Origin: Synergistaceae bacterium
GTDB taxonomy: Bacteria > Synergistota > Synergistia > Synergistales > Aminobacteriaceae
Reading direction: 5' to 3'
NCBI GenBank assembly: GCA_018436725.1
Contig: JAHDKT010000029.1
Location: forward strand, 62,001-126,000
Length of the DNA: 64,000 bases
The number at the start of each line of letters is the position of its first letter. The first letter of the stretch is position 1. Below, one piece after another: positions 43,055-49,952 of the stretch. The position numbers and the translations under genes are program-made. The notes under the pieces were generated by a model, which searched no databases, was not told the origin of the DNA, and worked only from the letters and a program-made list of their open reading frames with translations.

Positions 43055-43429
43055 ATGAAAAGAAGATGTATCGGAATGCTTCTTGCGTGCGCTCTTTTGG
43101 TCGCGATGCCGCCGCAAGGAGCGTCGCACGCTGCCGAAACGGCTCTCTCCGTTGTCGGAGGCGAGCCGATGATCTATCTGTGCGACAACGGAGACAGGAT
43201 TGTCGTTCGATACTACACGCTCTCCGACGAAAGTCTCCGCTTCGTGAAGGTTCTTTTTCCCGACGGGACGGAATACACGCTACCCCAGGTGCTTTCCGCC
43301 TCGGGAGCCCGCTACACGGACGATATCGAACTGCTCTGGTGGGTAAAAGGGGACGACGCCTACGTCGAAAAGCGAAACGAGGCTGGAGAATGGAAGCAAC
43401 TCTACACGGAGTGCAGCTTCAAACCTTGA
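43055..43429 (+). CDS. mliC: MliC/PliC family lysozyme inhibitor, exported
   Basis: 124 residues from ATG 43055 (AAGGAGGGG upstream). Signal peptide (about 1-27) without a lipobox, so it is likely a soluble periplasmic (PliC-like) form. The mature part has the MliC pattern: YLCDNGDRIVVRYY, FPDGTEYTLPQVLSASGARY with the Ser-Gly-x-Arg loop that plugs the lysozyme active site, and a closing Cys in YTECSF for the disulfide. It would protect against host C-type lysozyme, hinting at an animal-associated or predator-exposed life. Confidence 0.82.
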   Translation: MKRRCIGMLLACALLVAMPPQGASHAAETALSVVGGEPMIYLCDNGDRIVVRYYTLSDESLRFVKVLFPDGTEYTLPQVLSASGARYTDDIELLWWVKGDDAYVEKRNEAGEWKQLYTECSFKP

Positions 43430-43454
43430 TGCTTGATTCTATGGAGTAAACGAA

Positions 43455-43509
43455 GAAGCTCCCTGAAAACCTTCCCCGAAAAAAGACGGAAAGGCGGCAA
43501 GGGAGCTTC
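43455..43509. terminator. Inverted repeat between mliC and the selenoprotein operon
   Basis: GAAGCTCCCT (43455-43464) and AGGGAGCTTC (43500-43509), a perfect 10-bp repeat with a 35-base loop between convergent transcripts; TGTTTTC follows on the plus side. Confidence 0.55.
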
Positions 43510-43631
43510 GTGTTTTCGAAACCGTGCCCGAAACTTGCGATAACATGGCGTACAGAGCCGCAGTACAGGCGTTCTCAAAGCGCTTTCTTCGGCGCCGACG
43601 CCCGTTCGCCGCTCTGCGGATCGAACTGAAT

Positions 43632-43961
43632 TCAGCAGAGGAGGAGTGCGTCCATTTTTTTACGGAGTTCATCCCATGAAGGAACTCCCCTGAAAAGCAC
43701 TTTCCCTTCGAAAATCCATGTCGGTTCGGCCCGTATATTGAATCGGACCAAGTCGAAGAACCAGAAGAAGCATCTGGGGTCGTAGATGTTCGTCTCGACA
43801 CTTTCACCAAAATGGCGCCGAATCTCGCCGAGCAGCTCTCCCACCGCCGCACGGGCGGCTGCCTGCGGGAAGGAGGACATCTCCTCGCTTCCGTACAGGA
43901 AGTTGCTTCAGCACACCGAGGACATCGGTTTTTCCATGTAAATCTTGAGTCGACGCGGCAT
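43632..43961 (-). CDS. Candidate selenoprotein: thioredoxin-like protein with Cys-Sec pair (UGA at codon 18)
   Basis: 109 residues if the UGA at 43910-43908 is read as selenocysteine. ATG 43961 has AGGAGGT 7 bases upstream, while the continuing frame after the UGA has no ribosome site of its own. The first 17 residues, MPRRLKIYMEKPMSSVC, form a beta strand ending in Cys; UGA follows, then SNFLYGSEEM and two helix/strand units. Near the end AEPTWIFEGKVLFRG resembles the cis-Pro region of thioredoxins. There is no signal peptide. It is coupled to the EFR1 gene, whose stop overlaps the ribosome site. Family not recognised; a ferredoxin- or flavin-linked thiol/selenol reductase is an inference. 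Confidence 0.72.
43888..43902 (-). promoter_or_regulatory. Candidate SECIS hairpin after the UGA of the thioredoxin-like gene
   Basis: On the minus strand, 5 bases after UGA, CTTCC-TGTAC-GGAAG forms a 5-bp stem. A second hairpin GAGGA-GATG-TCCTC follows about 21 bases after UGA. Either could serve as the bacterial SECIS; neither matches the fdhF type closely. Confidence 0.4.
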
Positions 43962-43971
43962 TGCAAACCTC

Positions 43972-44751
43972 CTATAAAGTATCCGAGACCAGCGTGTCGT
44001 ACTCCACCGCCCGGTACTGCGCATACTTCTTCCCGGTGACGCTGATCGCCGCAGGAGGGCAGAACGCGACGCATCGCTGACATACGACACACCGGTCAAG
44101 AAACCGGGGGTATTCCTCCATGACGATGTTCTTTGCCGGGCAGAGACGGGCGCACTTTCCGCATTGAATACAACTGTTCCTGTCGACTTCGAGAGGAAAT
44201 GAACGTTTCATAAGGGCCCACGGCGCCTTCTTTCTCGCCAACCAGTTGAAGAAAGGGGAAAGCGGCCCGCCTCGCCGCCACGACGCCCGTTCTTCGAGAA
44301 GCTCGCGTGCGAATCTTCGCGCATCCTCTTCGCACTTGCGAATTTTGACCGCGTTTTCCTCCGCGGGGATGCGTTTGTTCGCATAGTTCGAGGGCATGAC
44401 AAACTCCGCGTAGCCGACGGTTTTGAATCCTTTTTTGTCAAGCAGCGCGCGCAATGGCGCCCGAAGTCCGCCTGAAAAACCTCCCATAGTTGAAAGCGCG
44501 AATGCGCTCCGCCCCTCCCCCGCGGAGAGTTTCTCCAGAACATCCCAGACGAACGGATACGTAGAGAAACAGGCTATGGTAACGGCGATGCCGAGAGCCG
44601 TATCGTCCGCGGGCGCCGGGATACCCTTCTCGAGCCGAAGCAGACGGACCTTTTTCCCCCCCGCCCGAAGCTCGTCGGCGACAGCCCTTGCAGCAAGAAG
44701 AGTATTCCCTGTACCGGAGAAAAAATACAGATCTACGGAAGATTCTTTCAT
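43972..44751 (-). CDS. EFR1 family flavodoxin-ferredoxin protein
   Basis: 259 residues from ATG 44751; the frame continues upstream only as a shadow of msrA. The flavodoxin-like half begins DLYFFSGTGNTLLAA with the FMN phosphate loop and continues to about 180. Two [4Fe-4S] clusters follow: SCIQCGKCARLCP and CVVCQRCVAFCP. Such proteins pass electrons between ferredoxin pools and partner enzymes in the cytoplasm. It forms an operon with the downstream Cys-Sec protein, which is probably its electron acceptor or donor. Confidence 0.87.
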   Translation of the reverse strand: MKESSVDLYFFSGTGNTLLAARAVADELRAGGKKVRLLRLEKGIPAPADDTALGIAVTIACFSTYPFVWDVLEKLSAGEGRSAFALSTMGGFSGGLRAPLRALLDKKGFKTVGYAEFVMPSNYANKRIPAEENAVKIRKCEEDARRFARELLEERASWRRGGPLSPFFNWLARKKAPWALMKRSFPLEVDRNSCIQCGKCARLCPAKNIVMEEYPRFLDRCVVCQRCVAFCPPAAISVTGKKYAQYRAVEYDTLVSDTL

Positions 44752-44770
44752 AATGCTTTCTGACCTCCTT

Positions 44771-44817
44771 CTATATGGGGTTTCGATAGAGGATATTCTA
44801 TCATTTCCGCCATATAG
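44771..44817. promoter_or_regulatory. Concentric palindrome over the EFR1/selenoprotein promoter
   Basis: Outer arms CTATATGG (44771-44778) and CCATATAG (44810-44817) and inner arms GATAG (44785-44789) and CTATC (44798-44802) share one centre near 44794. The extended -10 of the leftward operon (TGATAGAAT on the minus strand, complement of 44795-44803) lies on the inner dyad. A redox- or metal-responsive operator is likely; msrA starts to the right. Confidence 0.6.
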
Positions 44818-44896
44818 CCGAGCCGAAGAAAAGTACAAAAAGGATAATCTAGTGTAAAATATCCATTGAGAAGAGACTTTGCAGGAGGTGGGAGAG

Positions 44897-45604
44897 ATGA
44901 AAGTTTCCGGAGTGCTGATCATTCTTCTCGTTGGATTGTTCTGCGGGGCGAGGGCGTTCGCGGCCGTACGGCCTCCTCTGGACAACGAAATCCCGAGGAC
45001 CGTCCAGACCGCGTCGTTCGCCCTTGGCTGATTCTGGGGGCCGGATGCCCGGTTCGGGCTTCTTGAAGGCGTCCTCCGCACGCGCGTCGGCTATGCGGGG
45101 GGAACAACGCCGGATCCGACCTATGAGGATATCGGCGATCATGCGGAGACTCTTCAGATCGATTTCGACCCGGAGGTAATAACCTACGCGGAGCTGCTGA
45201 ATGTTTTCTGGACCAGCCACAATCCGGCCGCCAGGCCGTGGTCGACGCAGTACCGCTCGGCTATCTTCACTGCGGACGAGCAGCAGCGCCTCGCGGCGGA
45301 GAGAAGCCTCGGCAAGGTGAAGGAGGCGCTCGGAGGACGAGTCTTTACCGCGATAGAGCCGCTGAAGCGATTTTATCCGGCGGAAGCGTACCATCAGAAA
45401 TACTATTTGCGGCAGGACCATGTGCTGATGACCGACTTCACGGCATTCTTTCCTGATGAGGAGGATTTTATGAACTCCCCGGCGGCGGCCAAAGTGAACG
45501 GTTTTCTTTCGGGGATAGGCCCTGAAGAGCTGATGCGCAGGATTCTGCCGAAACTCGGACTTTCCGCGGAGGGAGAACGGCGTCTCCGGCTCAGAGTTCG
45601 TTGA
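44897..45604 (+). CDS. msrA: Peptide-methionine (S)-S-oxide reductase MsrA, exported, catalytic selenocysteine (UGA codon 45)
   Basis: 235 residues if UGA at 45029-45031 is read as Sec. ATG 44897 follows AGGAGGTGGGAG. Signal peptide (about 1-23) without lipobox, so periplasmic. The UGA falls exactly on the catalytic Cys position of the family GCFWG motif, here GUFWGPDARF. Downstream are the other MsrA hallmarks: RVGYAGGTTPDPTYEDIG, DHAETLQIDFDP, and YHQKYYL. No Cys follows the Sec in the mature protein, so no intramolecular resolving Cys exists. It reduces methionine-S-sulfoxide in exported proteins. The 3' end overlaps the convergent fur-like gene by 14 bases. Confidence 0.9.
45043..45062 (+). 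promoter_or_regulatory. SECIS-like hairpin after the msrA UGA
   Basis: It starts 11 bases after UGA. GGA-U-GCCCG pairs with CGGGC-UUC around the apical loop GUU, leaving one bulged U on the 5' side. A GU-containing apex and a bulged U at this distance match the bacterial SECIS bound by SelB. Confidence 0.7.
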
Positions 45605-46043
45605 GCCGCAGAATCGCTTCCACGTTCGCGCGCTTGTCTGCGCACTCGGAGCAGAGCCCGTACGCCAGAAGCTGCTTCCCCTCTACGACGTACCCCTCTG
45701 GAAGCATAAGAAGAGGAATGGGCTGATCCTGAAGGCAGACCATCTTGCCGCATGACAGGCAGAGAAAGTGGGCATGATTCCCCGGGCAGCCGTTCGACTC
45801 GGCGGGGTGGGCGCAGTAATGCCAGGCGCCGTCAGCTCCGAAGACTTTGTGGACCAGCCCCTTGAGTTCGAGGAGGACAAGCGTTCTGTGCAATGAAACC
45901 CTGTCGGGCTGCTTCCCCCGGAAGCGGTCCGACAGGCCTTTTAATGAAAGAGGCGTCCCGGCTTCGTAAAGAAGCGCAAGCGCCTCTTTACGAAGCGGCG
46001 TCGGGCGGACTCCCTGTGCGCGAAGCAGAGCGGCAGGTTCCAT
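45591..46043 (-). CDS. Fur family transcriptional regulator
   Basis: 150 residues. An N-terminal winged helix (about 1-75: LSLKGLSDRFRGKQPDRVSLHRTLVLLELKGLV region) and a metal/dimer domain (about 80-150) with the structural zinc pairs CLSCGKMVC and CSECA and the HAHFLC segment. PerR-, Zur- or Fur-type sensing cannot be settled by eye. Its start overlaps the stop of the upstream MoeA-like gene by one base. It lies next to the selenium redox module and could control it. Confidence 0.85.
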   Translation of the reverse strand: MEPAALLRAQGVRPTPLRKEALALLYEAGTPLSLKGLSDRFRGKQPDRVSLHRTLVLLELKGLVHKVFGADGAWHYCAHPAESNGCPGNHAHFLCLSCGKMVCLQDQPIPLLMLPEGYVVEGKQLLAYGLCSECADKRANVEAILRLNEL

Positions 46044-47065
46044 TACCTCGACGCGAAGGCGCAGATAGGGTAGTTGCAGCTTCGGCACTTCCTGCACAGT
46101 CCTCCGGCGCCCCATCGGCGAACCTCGGAGAGAGTGGGTATAAGCCCCGCGAAGAGACGGTTGAGAAGAATGTCCATGCTCGTCCACTCGTCGTGCACCA
46201 CACAGGCGGGCGCTCCCACTATCTTCGTTTTGTCCTGAAGCGCAAGCATCAGCCGTGCTCCTGGAAGTGTAGGAACGCCGTTGAACACCACGCTGTCCGA
46301 AACTTGAGCGATCGCGGTTCCGGTCCGATCGTCCGCGTCGACGCTCATGCCTCCGGTGACGATGATCAATTCCGCTCCTTTGTCTATGAACGACCGTATA
46401 GCTTGGGCGATCTCCTCTTTTTCATCTCCGGTGATCGTCTGTTCCATCAGCGTCGAGCCGTAGAACGCAAGTTTTCGTACCAGCTTCGGGGCGAAGGCGT
46501 CCCGTATCCGCCCCTCGACGATTTCTCGACCCGTGGTCACAAGGGCCGTCCTGAGAGGATGGAACGGAAATACCGTGATAGGCAGGGCGGCGGATTCGGC
46601 CTTGGCGACCTGCTCCTCGCGCATCGTCAACGGTACGACGCGAATGCCTGCGACCGCTTCGTCTTTTTTCACAGGGACCTTGTTCGGAATTGTTACCGCG
46701 ATCCAGTCCGTGTCCTCGTTGATCCGGTGAATCGACTCCGCGTCGTAGACGACCAGCCCGTTCCATTCGGAGTACAGGGCGATTTTCCCCTCCTCGGGTC
46801 CGTCCAGGCGCAGCCCTTCTCCGGCAAGGCGTGTTGCGAGCCTCGATGCCGCGTCGTCCTCGTGAACGTCGTTATCTTCCATGTGGAGAACCGAGATCGA
46901 GTTCTTTCCCATGCTGCGAAGCACTGGGAGATCGTCGTGTTTGATGATGTGCCCTCTCTTGAAACGCGCCCCTTTATATCCCGATTTCACGTCGATCTGG
47001 GTCATGTCGTGAGAAATAGGCATCCCAATTGCGTCTTCAATGCGAACGTACTCTATTCTGGCCAT
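46043..47065 (-). CDS. Molybdopterin-binding (MoeA/MogA-like) protein with Cys-rich tail
   Basis: 340 residues. The central MoCF-type domain (about 160-300) shows LIIVTGGMSVDADDRTG and an acidic loop for molybdopterin or metal binding. The N-terminal part fits the stand-alone MoeA-like proteins of anaerobes. The C-terminal 25 residues carry CRKCRSCNYPIC, an Fe-S or zinc site not found in MoeA. Role in molybdenum or tungsten cofactor chemistry or sensing is inferred. It is transcribed with the Fur-like gene and diverges from the hydrogenase operon. Confidence 0.75.
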   Translation of the reverse strand: MARIEYVRIEDAIGMPISHDMTQIDVKSGYKGARFKRGHIIKHDDLPVLRSMGKNSISVLHMEDNDVHEDDAASRLATRLAGEGLRLDGPEEGKIALYSEWNGLVVYDAESIHRINEDTDWIAVTIPNKVPVKKDEAVAGIRVVPLTMREEQVAKAESAALPITVFPFHPLRTALVTTGREIVEGRIRDAFAPKLVRKLAFYGSTLMEQTITGDEKEEIAQAIRSFIDKGAELIIVTGGMSVDADDRTGTAIAQVSDSVVFNGVPTLPGARLMLALQDKTKIVGAPACVVHDEWTSMDILLNRLFAGLIPTLSEVRRWGAGGLCRKCRSCNYPICAFASR

Positions 47066-47171
47066 GTGTATCCCCTCGCTCCGAATAAAACTGCTCTACA
47101 CAAAAAACCAACGATATTATAGCATGTCGTCGAGATGTATTGGATATTTAAAGTATACATTGTGCAGTTAC

Positions 47172-47200
47172 TTGTTTTAAAGGATTGGCTATGCTATGAT
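47172..47200 (+). promoter_or_regulatory. Promoter of the hydrogenase operon
   Basis: TTGTTT (47172-47177), a 17-base spacer and TATGAT (47195-47200). Confidence 0.7.
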
Positions 47201-47208
47201 CTCCGTAA

Positions 47209-47226
47209 TTGTGATGTTCTACACAA
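47209..47226. promoter_or_regulatory. Rex-like operator in the hydrogenase leader
   Basis: TTGTGA-TGTTCT-ACACAA differs from the Rex consensus TTGTGA-N6-TCACAA at one base. It lies just downstream of the -10 box. Rex represses NADH-linked genes until the NADH/NAD ratio rises, which fits an NADH-consuming hydrogenase. Confidence 0.65.
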
Positions 47227-47258
47227 TCTCTTGCTCTTGTGTTCAAAGGAGGGAAATC

Positions 47259-47729
47259 ATGGCTTTCAGCGTTGAGGAGATCCGAGAAACGACACGAAGA
47301 ATAACGGAGCCTTGGCAGAATAAGAAAGGCGGGCTTATTCCCATTTTACAAGCGGTTCAGGGAAAATTGGGGTATTTGCCTCAGGAGGCGTTGGAGACTA
47401 TCTCCAGGGAGTTGAAGATTCCTCCGTCCGAAATTTTCGGCGTGGCGACGTTTTACGCGCAGTTCCATCTGAAGCCGCGGGGACGTCATGTCATCCGGGT
47501 ATGCAGAGGAACGGCATGTCATGTGCGCGGAAGTTTGAAGATTCTTGAGAAGGTGAAGGATATCGCCGGAGTGGGGGAAAACGAGACCACGGAGGATCTT
47601 CGGTACACGATAGAACCTGTGGCATGCATAGGCGCGTGCGGTCTCGCTCCCGTGATGATGGTCGACACGCAGACATTCGGGAGGCTCGTTCCGGACATGG
47701 TGAAGGGCATTCTCGACAAGTTCGAGTAG
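47259..47729 (+). CDS. hydC: [NiFe]-hydrogenase NuoE-like subunit HydC ([2Fe-2S])
   Basis: 156 residues from ATG 47259 (AAGGAGGG upstream). A helical N-terminus and a thioredoxin-like [2Fe-2S] domain with all four ligands: CRGTACHVRG and CIGACGLAP. It works beside the NuoF-like flavin subunit in the diaphorase arm of the soluble hydrogenase. First gene of the operon, under the Rex-like site. Confidence 0.92.
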   Translation: MAFSVEEIRETTRRITEPWQNKKGGLIPILQAVQGKLGYLPQEALETISRELKIPPSEIFGVATFYAQFHLKPRGRHVIRVCRGTACHVRGSLKILEKVKDIAGVGENETTEDLRYTIEPVACIGACGLAPVMMVDTQTFGRLVPDMVKGILDKFE

Positions 47730-47746
47730 AAACGGGGTGACGGCGA

Positions 47747-48121
47747 ATGGAGCAAAAGAAGATTACTAGCCTCGACGATCTGCGAAAGATCCGCGAAAAG
47801 TCGAAAGATCTCTCCTCGGCGCGTTCAGGAGGAGGGACGACGGTCGTCGTCGGTATGGGAACCTGCGGAATTGCGGCGGGAGCGAGAGAGATACTCAACG
47901 AGGTCATGTCCGAACTCGCCAGGCGCAATCTGGACGATGTCGCGGTGCAGACCACGGGGTGCATCGGCATGTGTCAGGACGAACCTCTGCTCGACGTCAT
48001 ACGTTCAGGGCAGCGAGTGACCTATGGGCGCGTGAAACCCGAAGATGTCGCGACCATAGTCGCCGAGCACGTCGTCAACGGCCGCGTCGTCGAGAAGCTG
48101 GCTATCGGACGGGCCGACTGA
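47747..48121 (+). CDS. HndB-like thioredoxin-fold ferredoxin domain protein
   Basis: 124 residues with a charged N-terminal helix and a thioredoxin-like ferredoxin fold: GMGTCGIAAGAREIL and TTGCIGMCQDEPLLDV. Only three Cys are present, one in the first motif and two in the second, so a normal four-Cys [2Fe-2S] site is incomplete. HndB subunits occur in several NADP-reducing hydrogenases, where their role is unclear. 17 bases separate it from hydC and 18 from hydB. Confidence 0.85.
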   Translation: MEQKKITSLDDLRKIREKSKDLSSARSGGGTTVVVGMGTCGIAAGAREILNEVMSELARRNLDDVAVQTTGCIGMCQDEPLLDVIRSGQRVTYGRVKPEDVATIVAEHVVNGRVVEKLAIGRAD

Positions 48122-48139
48122 GCGGAAGGAGAAGGACGA

Positions 48140-49933
48140 ATGACTATTTTCCGATCCCATGTTCTGATCTGCGGGGGCACCGGATGCGTTTCGAGCGGCG
48201 CCTCGGAGATAATCGGTTCTTTCAAGAAAGAGCTTGCGCGAAGGGAACTTGACGGCGAAGTTCTGGTTGTTCCCACGGGGTGCCACGGTATGTGCGAGAT
48301 GGGACCGATTGTCGTCGTCTACCCGGAGGGGACGTTTTACTGCAAGGTCACGAAGAATGACGTTGCCGAGATCGTCGAGGAGCACATCTTCAAGGGCCGC
48401 CCCGTCCAGAGGCTCATGTACGAGGGATCCGGCGATATGCCCGTCATCCCTCACTACAAGGAGATCCCTTTCTACGGAAAACAGCATCGTATCGCTCTCG
48501 CGAACTGCGGGTATATCAACCCGGAGAACATCGACGAGTATATCGCCAGGGGCGGTTACGAGGCGCTGGGCAAGGCGCTTTCGTCGATGACTCCGGCGCA
48601 GGTGATCGAGGAAGTAAAGATTTCCGGCCTTCGCGGGAGAGGCGGCGGCGGATTCCCCACCGGGCTGAAGTGGAGCTTTTGCGCCTCTGCTCACGGAGAG
48701 AAGAAGTACGTTATCTGCAACGCCGACGAGGGGGATCCCGGCGCTTTCATGGACCGCTCCATTCTGGAGGGAGACCCGCACAGCATAATCGAGGGCATGA
48801 TGCTCGGAGGCTACGCGATGGGCGCCGACGAAGGATATATCTACTGTCGGGCCGAGTACCCCCTGGCGATAGAGCGCCTGAAGAACGCCATCGCGCAGGC
48901 CGAGGGGTACGGGCTTCTTGGAGACAGCATCATGAACAGCCCGTTCTCTTTCCACCTGCATATCAAGGAAGGCGCGGGCGCGTTCGTCTGCGGCGAAGAG
49001 ACCGCGTTGATGGCATCCATCGAAGGTCGCCGCGGTATGCCCCGCCCTCGCCCGCCGTTCCCTGCGAATTCCGGACTCTGGGGGTATCCGACGAACATCA
49101 ACAACGTCGAAACGTGGGCCAACGTACCGCAGATAATCAGCAACGGCGGCGACTGGTACGCCTCCATGGGAACGGAGAAGTCGAAAGGGACGAAGGTTTT
49201 CGCCCTGACGGGCAAGGTGAAGCATACCGGCCTCGTCGAAGTCCCGATGGGGATCACCATCCGGGAGATCATCTTCGACATCGGCGGAGGTATCCTCGAC
49301 GATAAAAAGTTCAAGGCCGTGCAGATAGGCGGTCCCAGCGGAGGCTGCCTTACCGAAGAGCACCTGGAAACCCCCGTGAGCTATGAATCGCTTACGGCGC
49401 TCGGCGCCATCATGGGTTCCGGCGGGCTTGTGGTCATGGACGAGGCCAACTGCATGGTCGACGTGGCGAAATTCTTCCTTGAATTCACGCAGAAAGAGTC
49501 GTGCGGCAAGTGCGTGCCGTGCAGAGAGGGAACCAAGCACATGCTGCTGCTTCTTGAGAAGATCACCGAGGGCAAGGGAACCATGGCTGATCTGGATACT
49601 CTGGAGGAGCTTGCGTACATGGTGCGGGACATGTCTCTCTGCGGACTGGGACAGACGGCCCCGAACCCGGTGCTGACCACCCTCCGTTACTTCAAAGAGG
49701 AGTACCTCGCACACATCCGGGACAAACGGTGTCCGGCAGGGGCCTGTACCGCGCTGCTTGAATACACTATTCTTCAGGACCTGTGCAAGAAGTGCGGCAT
49801 CTGCGCCAAAAACTGCCCCGTTCACTGCATCCCCGGTGATCGGAAGTCCGGCTATCTCATCGAGACCGACAAATGCATCCGCTGCGGGACGTGCTTCGAG
49901 AAGTGCCCCTTCGGCGCCATCGAGAAAAAGTAG
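48140..49933 (+). CDS. hydB: [NiFe]-hydrogenase NuoF-like flavin subunit HydB
   Basis: 597 residues. Thioredoxin-like [2Fe-2S] domain (about 1-95, CGGTGC and GCHGMC). FMN/NAD(H) site (about 120-430: GLRGRGGGGFPTGLKW, NADEGDPGAFMDRS). [4Fe-4S] motif SCGKCVPCREG (about 455). Two C-terminal [4Fe-4S] clusters CKKCGICAKNCP and CIRCGTCFEKCP. It exchanges electrons with NAD(H) and, in the bifurcating enzymes, is the flavin site that splits electrons between NAD and ferredoxin. Confidence 0.94.
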   Translation: MTIFRSHVLICGGTGCVSSGASEIIGSFKKELARRELDGEVLVVPTGCHGMCEMGPIVVVYPEGTFYCKVTKNDVAEIVEEHIFKGRPVQRLMYEGSGDMPVIPHYKEIPFYGKQHRIALANCGYINPENIDEYIARGGYEALGKALSSMTPAQVIEEVKISGLRGRGGGGFPTGLKWSFCASAHGEKKYVICNADEGDPGAFMDRSILEGDPHSIIEGMMLGGYAMGADEGYIYCRAEYPLAIERLKNAIAQAEGYGLLGDSIMNSPFSFHLHIKEGAGAFVCGEETALMASIEGRRGMPRPRPPFPANSGLWGYPTNINNVETWANVPQIISNGGDWYASMGTEKSKGTKVFALTGKVKHTGLVEVPMGITIREIIFDIGGGILDDKKFKAVQIGGPSGGCLTEEHLETPVSYESLTALGAIMGSGGLVVMDEANCMVDVAKFFLEFTQKESCGKCVPCREGTKHMLLLLEKITEGKGTMADLDTLEELAYMVRDMSLCGLGQTAPNPVLTTLRYFKEEYLAHIRDKRCPAGACTALLEYTILQDLCKKCGICAKNCPVHCIPGDRKSGYLIETDKCIRCGTCFEKCPFGAIEKK

Positions 49934-49952
49934 TCGTGGAGGAGGAAAACAC

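Noticed and set aside
43575..43634. A second UGA directly after the last Cys of the thioredoxin-like selenoprotein (LLLC-UGA), with 18 more open codons
   Set aside because: The extension is not conserved-looking and lacks a credible hairpin; taken as the real stop.
44752..45081. N-terminal extension of the EFR1 gene over msrA
   Set aside because: It is the antisense shadow of msrA and has no ribosome site; ATG 44751 begins the flavodoxin fold directly.
44897..45604. msrA as a frameshifted or decayed pseudogene
   Set aside because: The only interruption is a UGA exactly at the catalytic Cys codon; both sides stay in one frame with all motifs.
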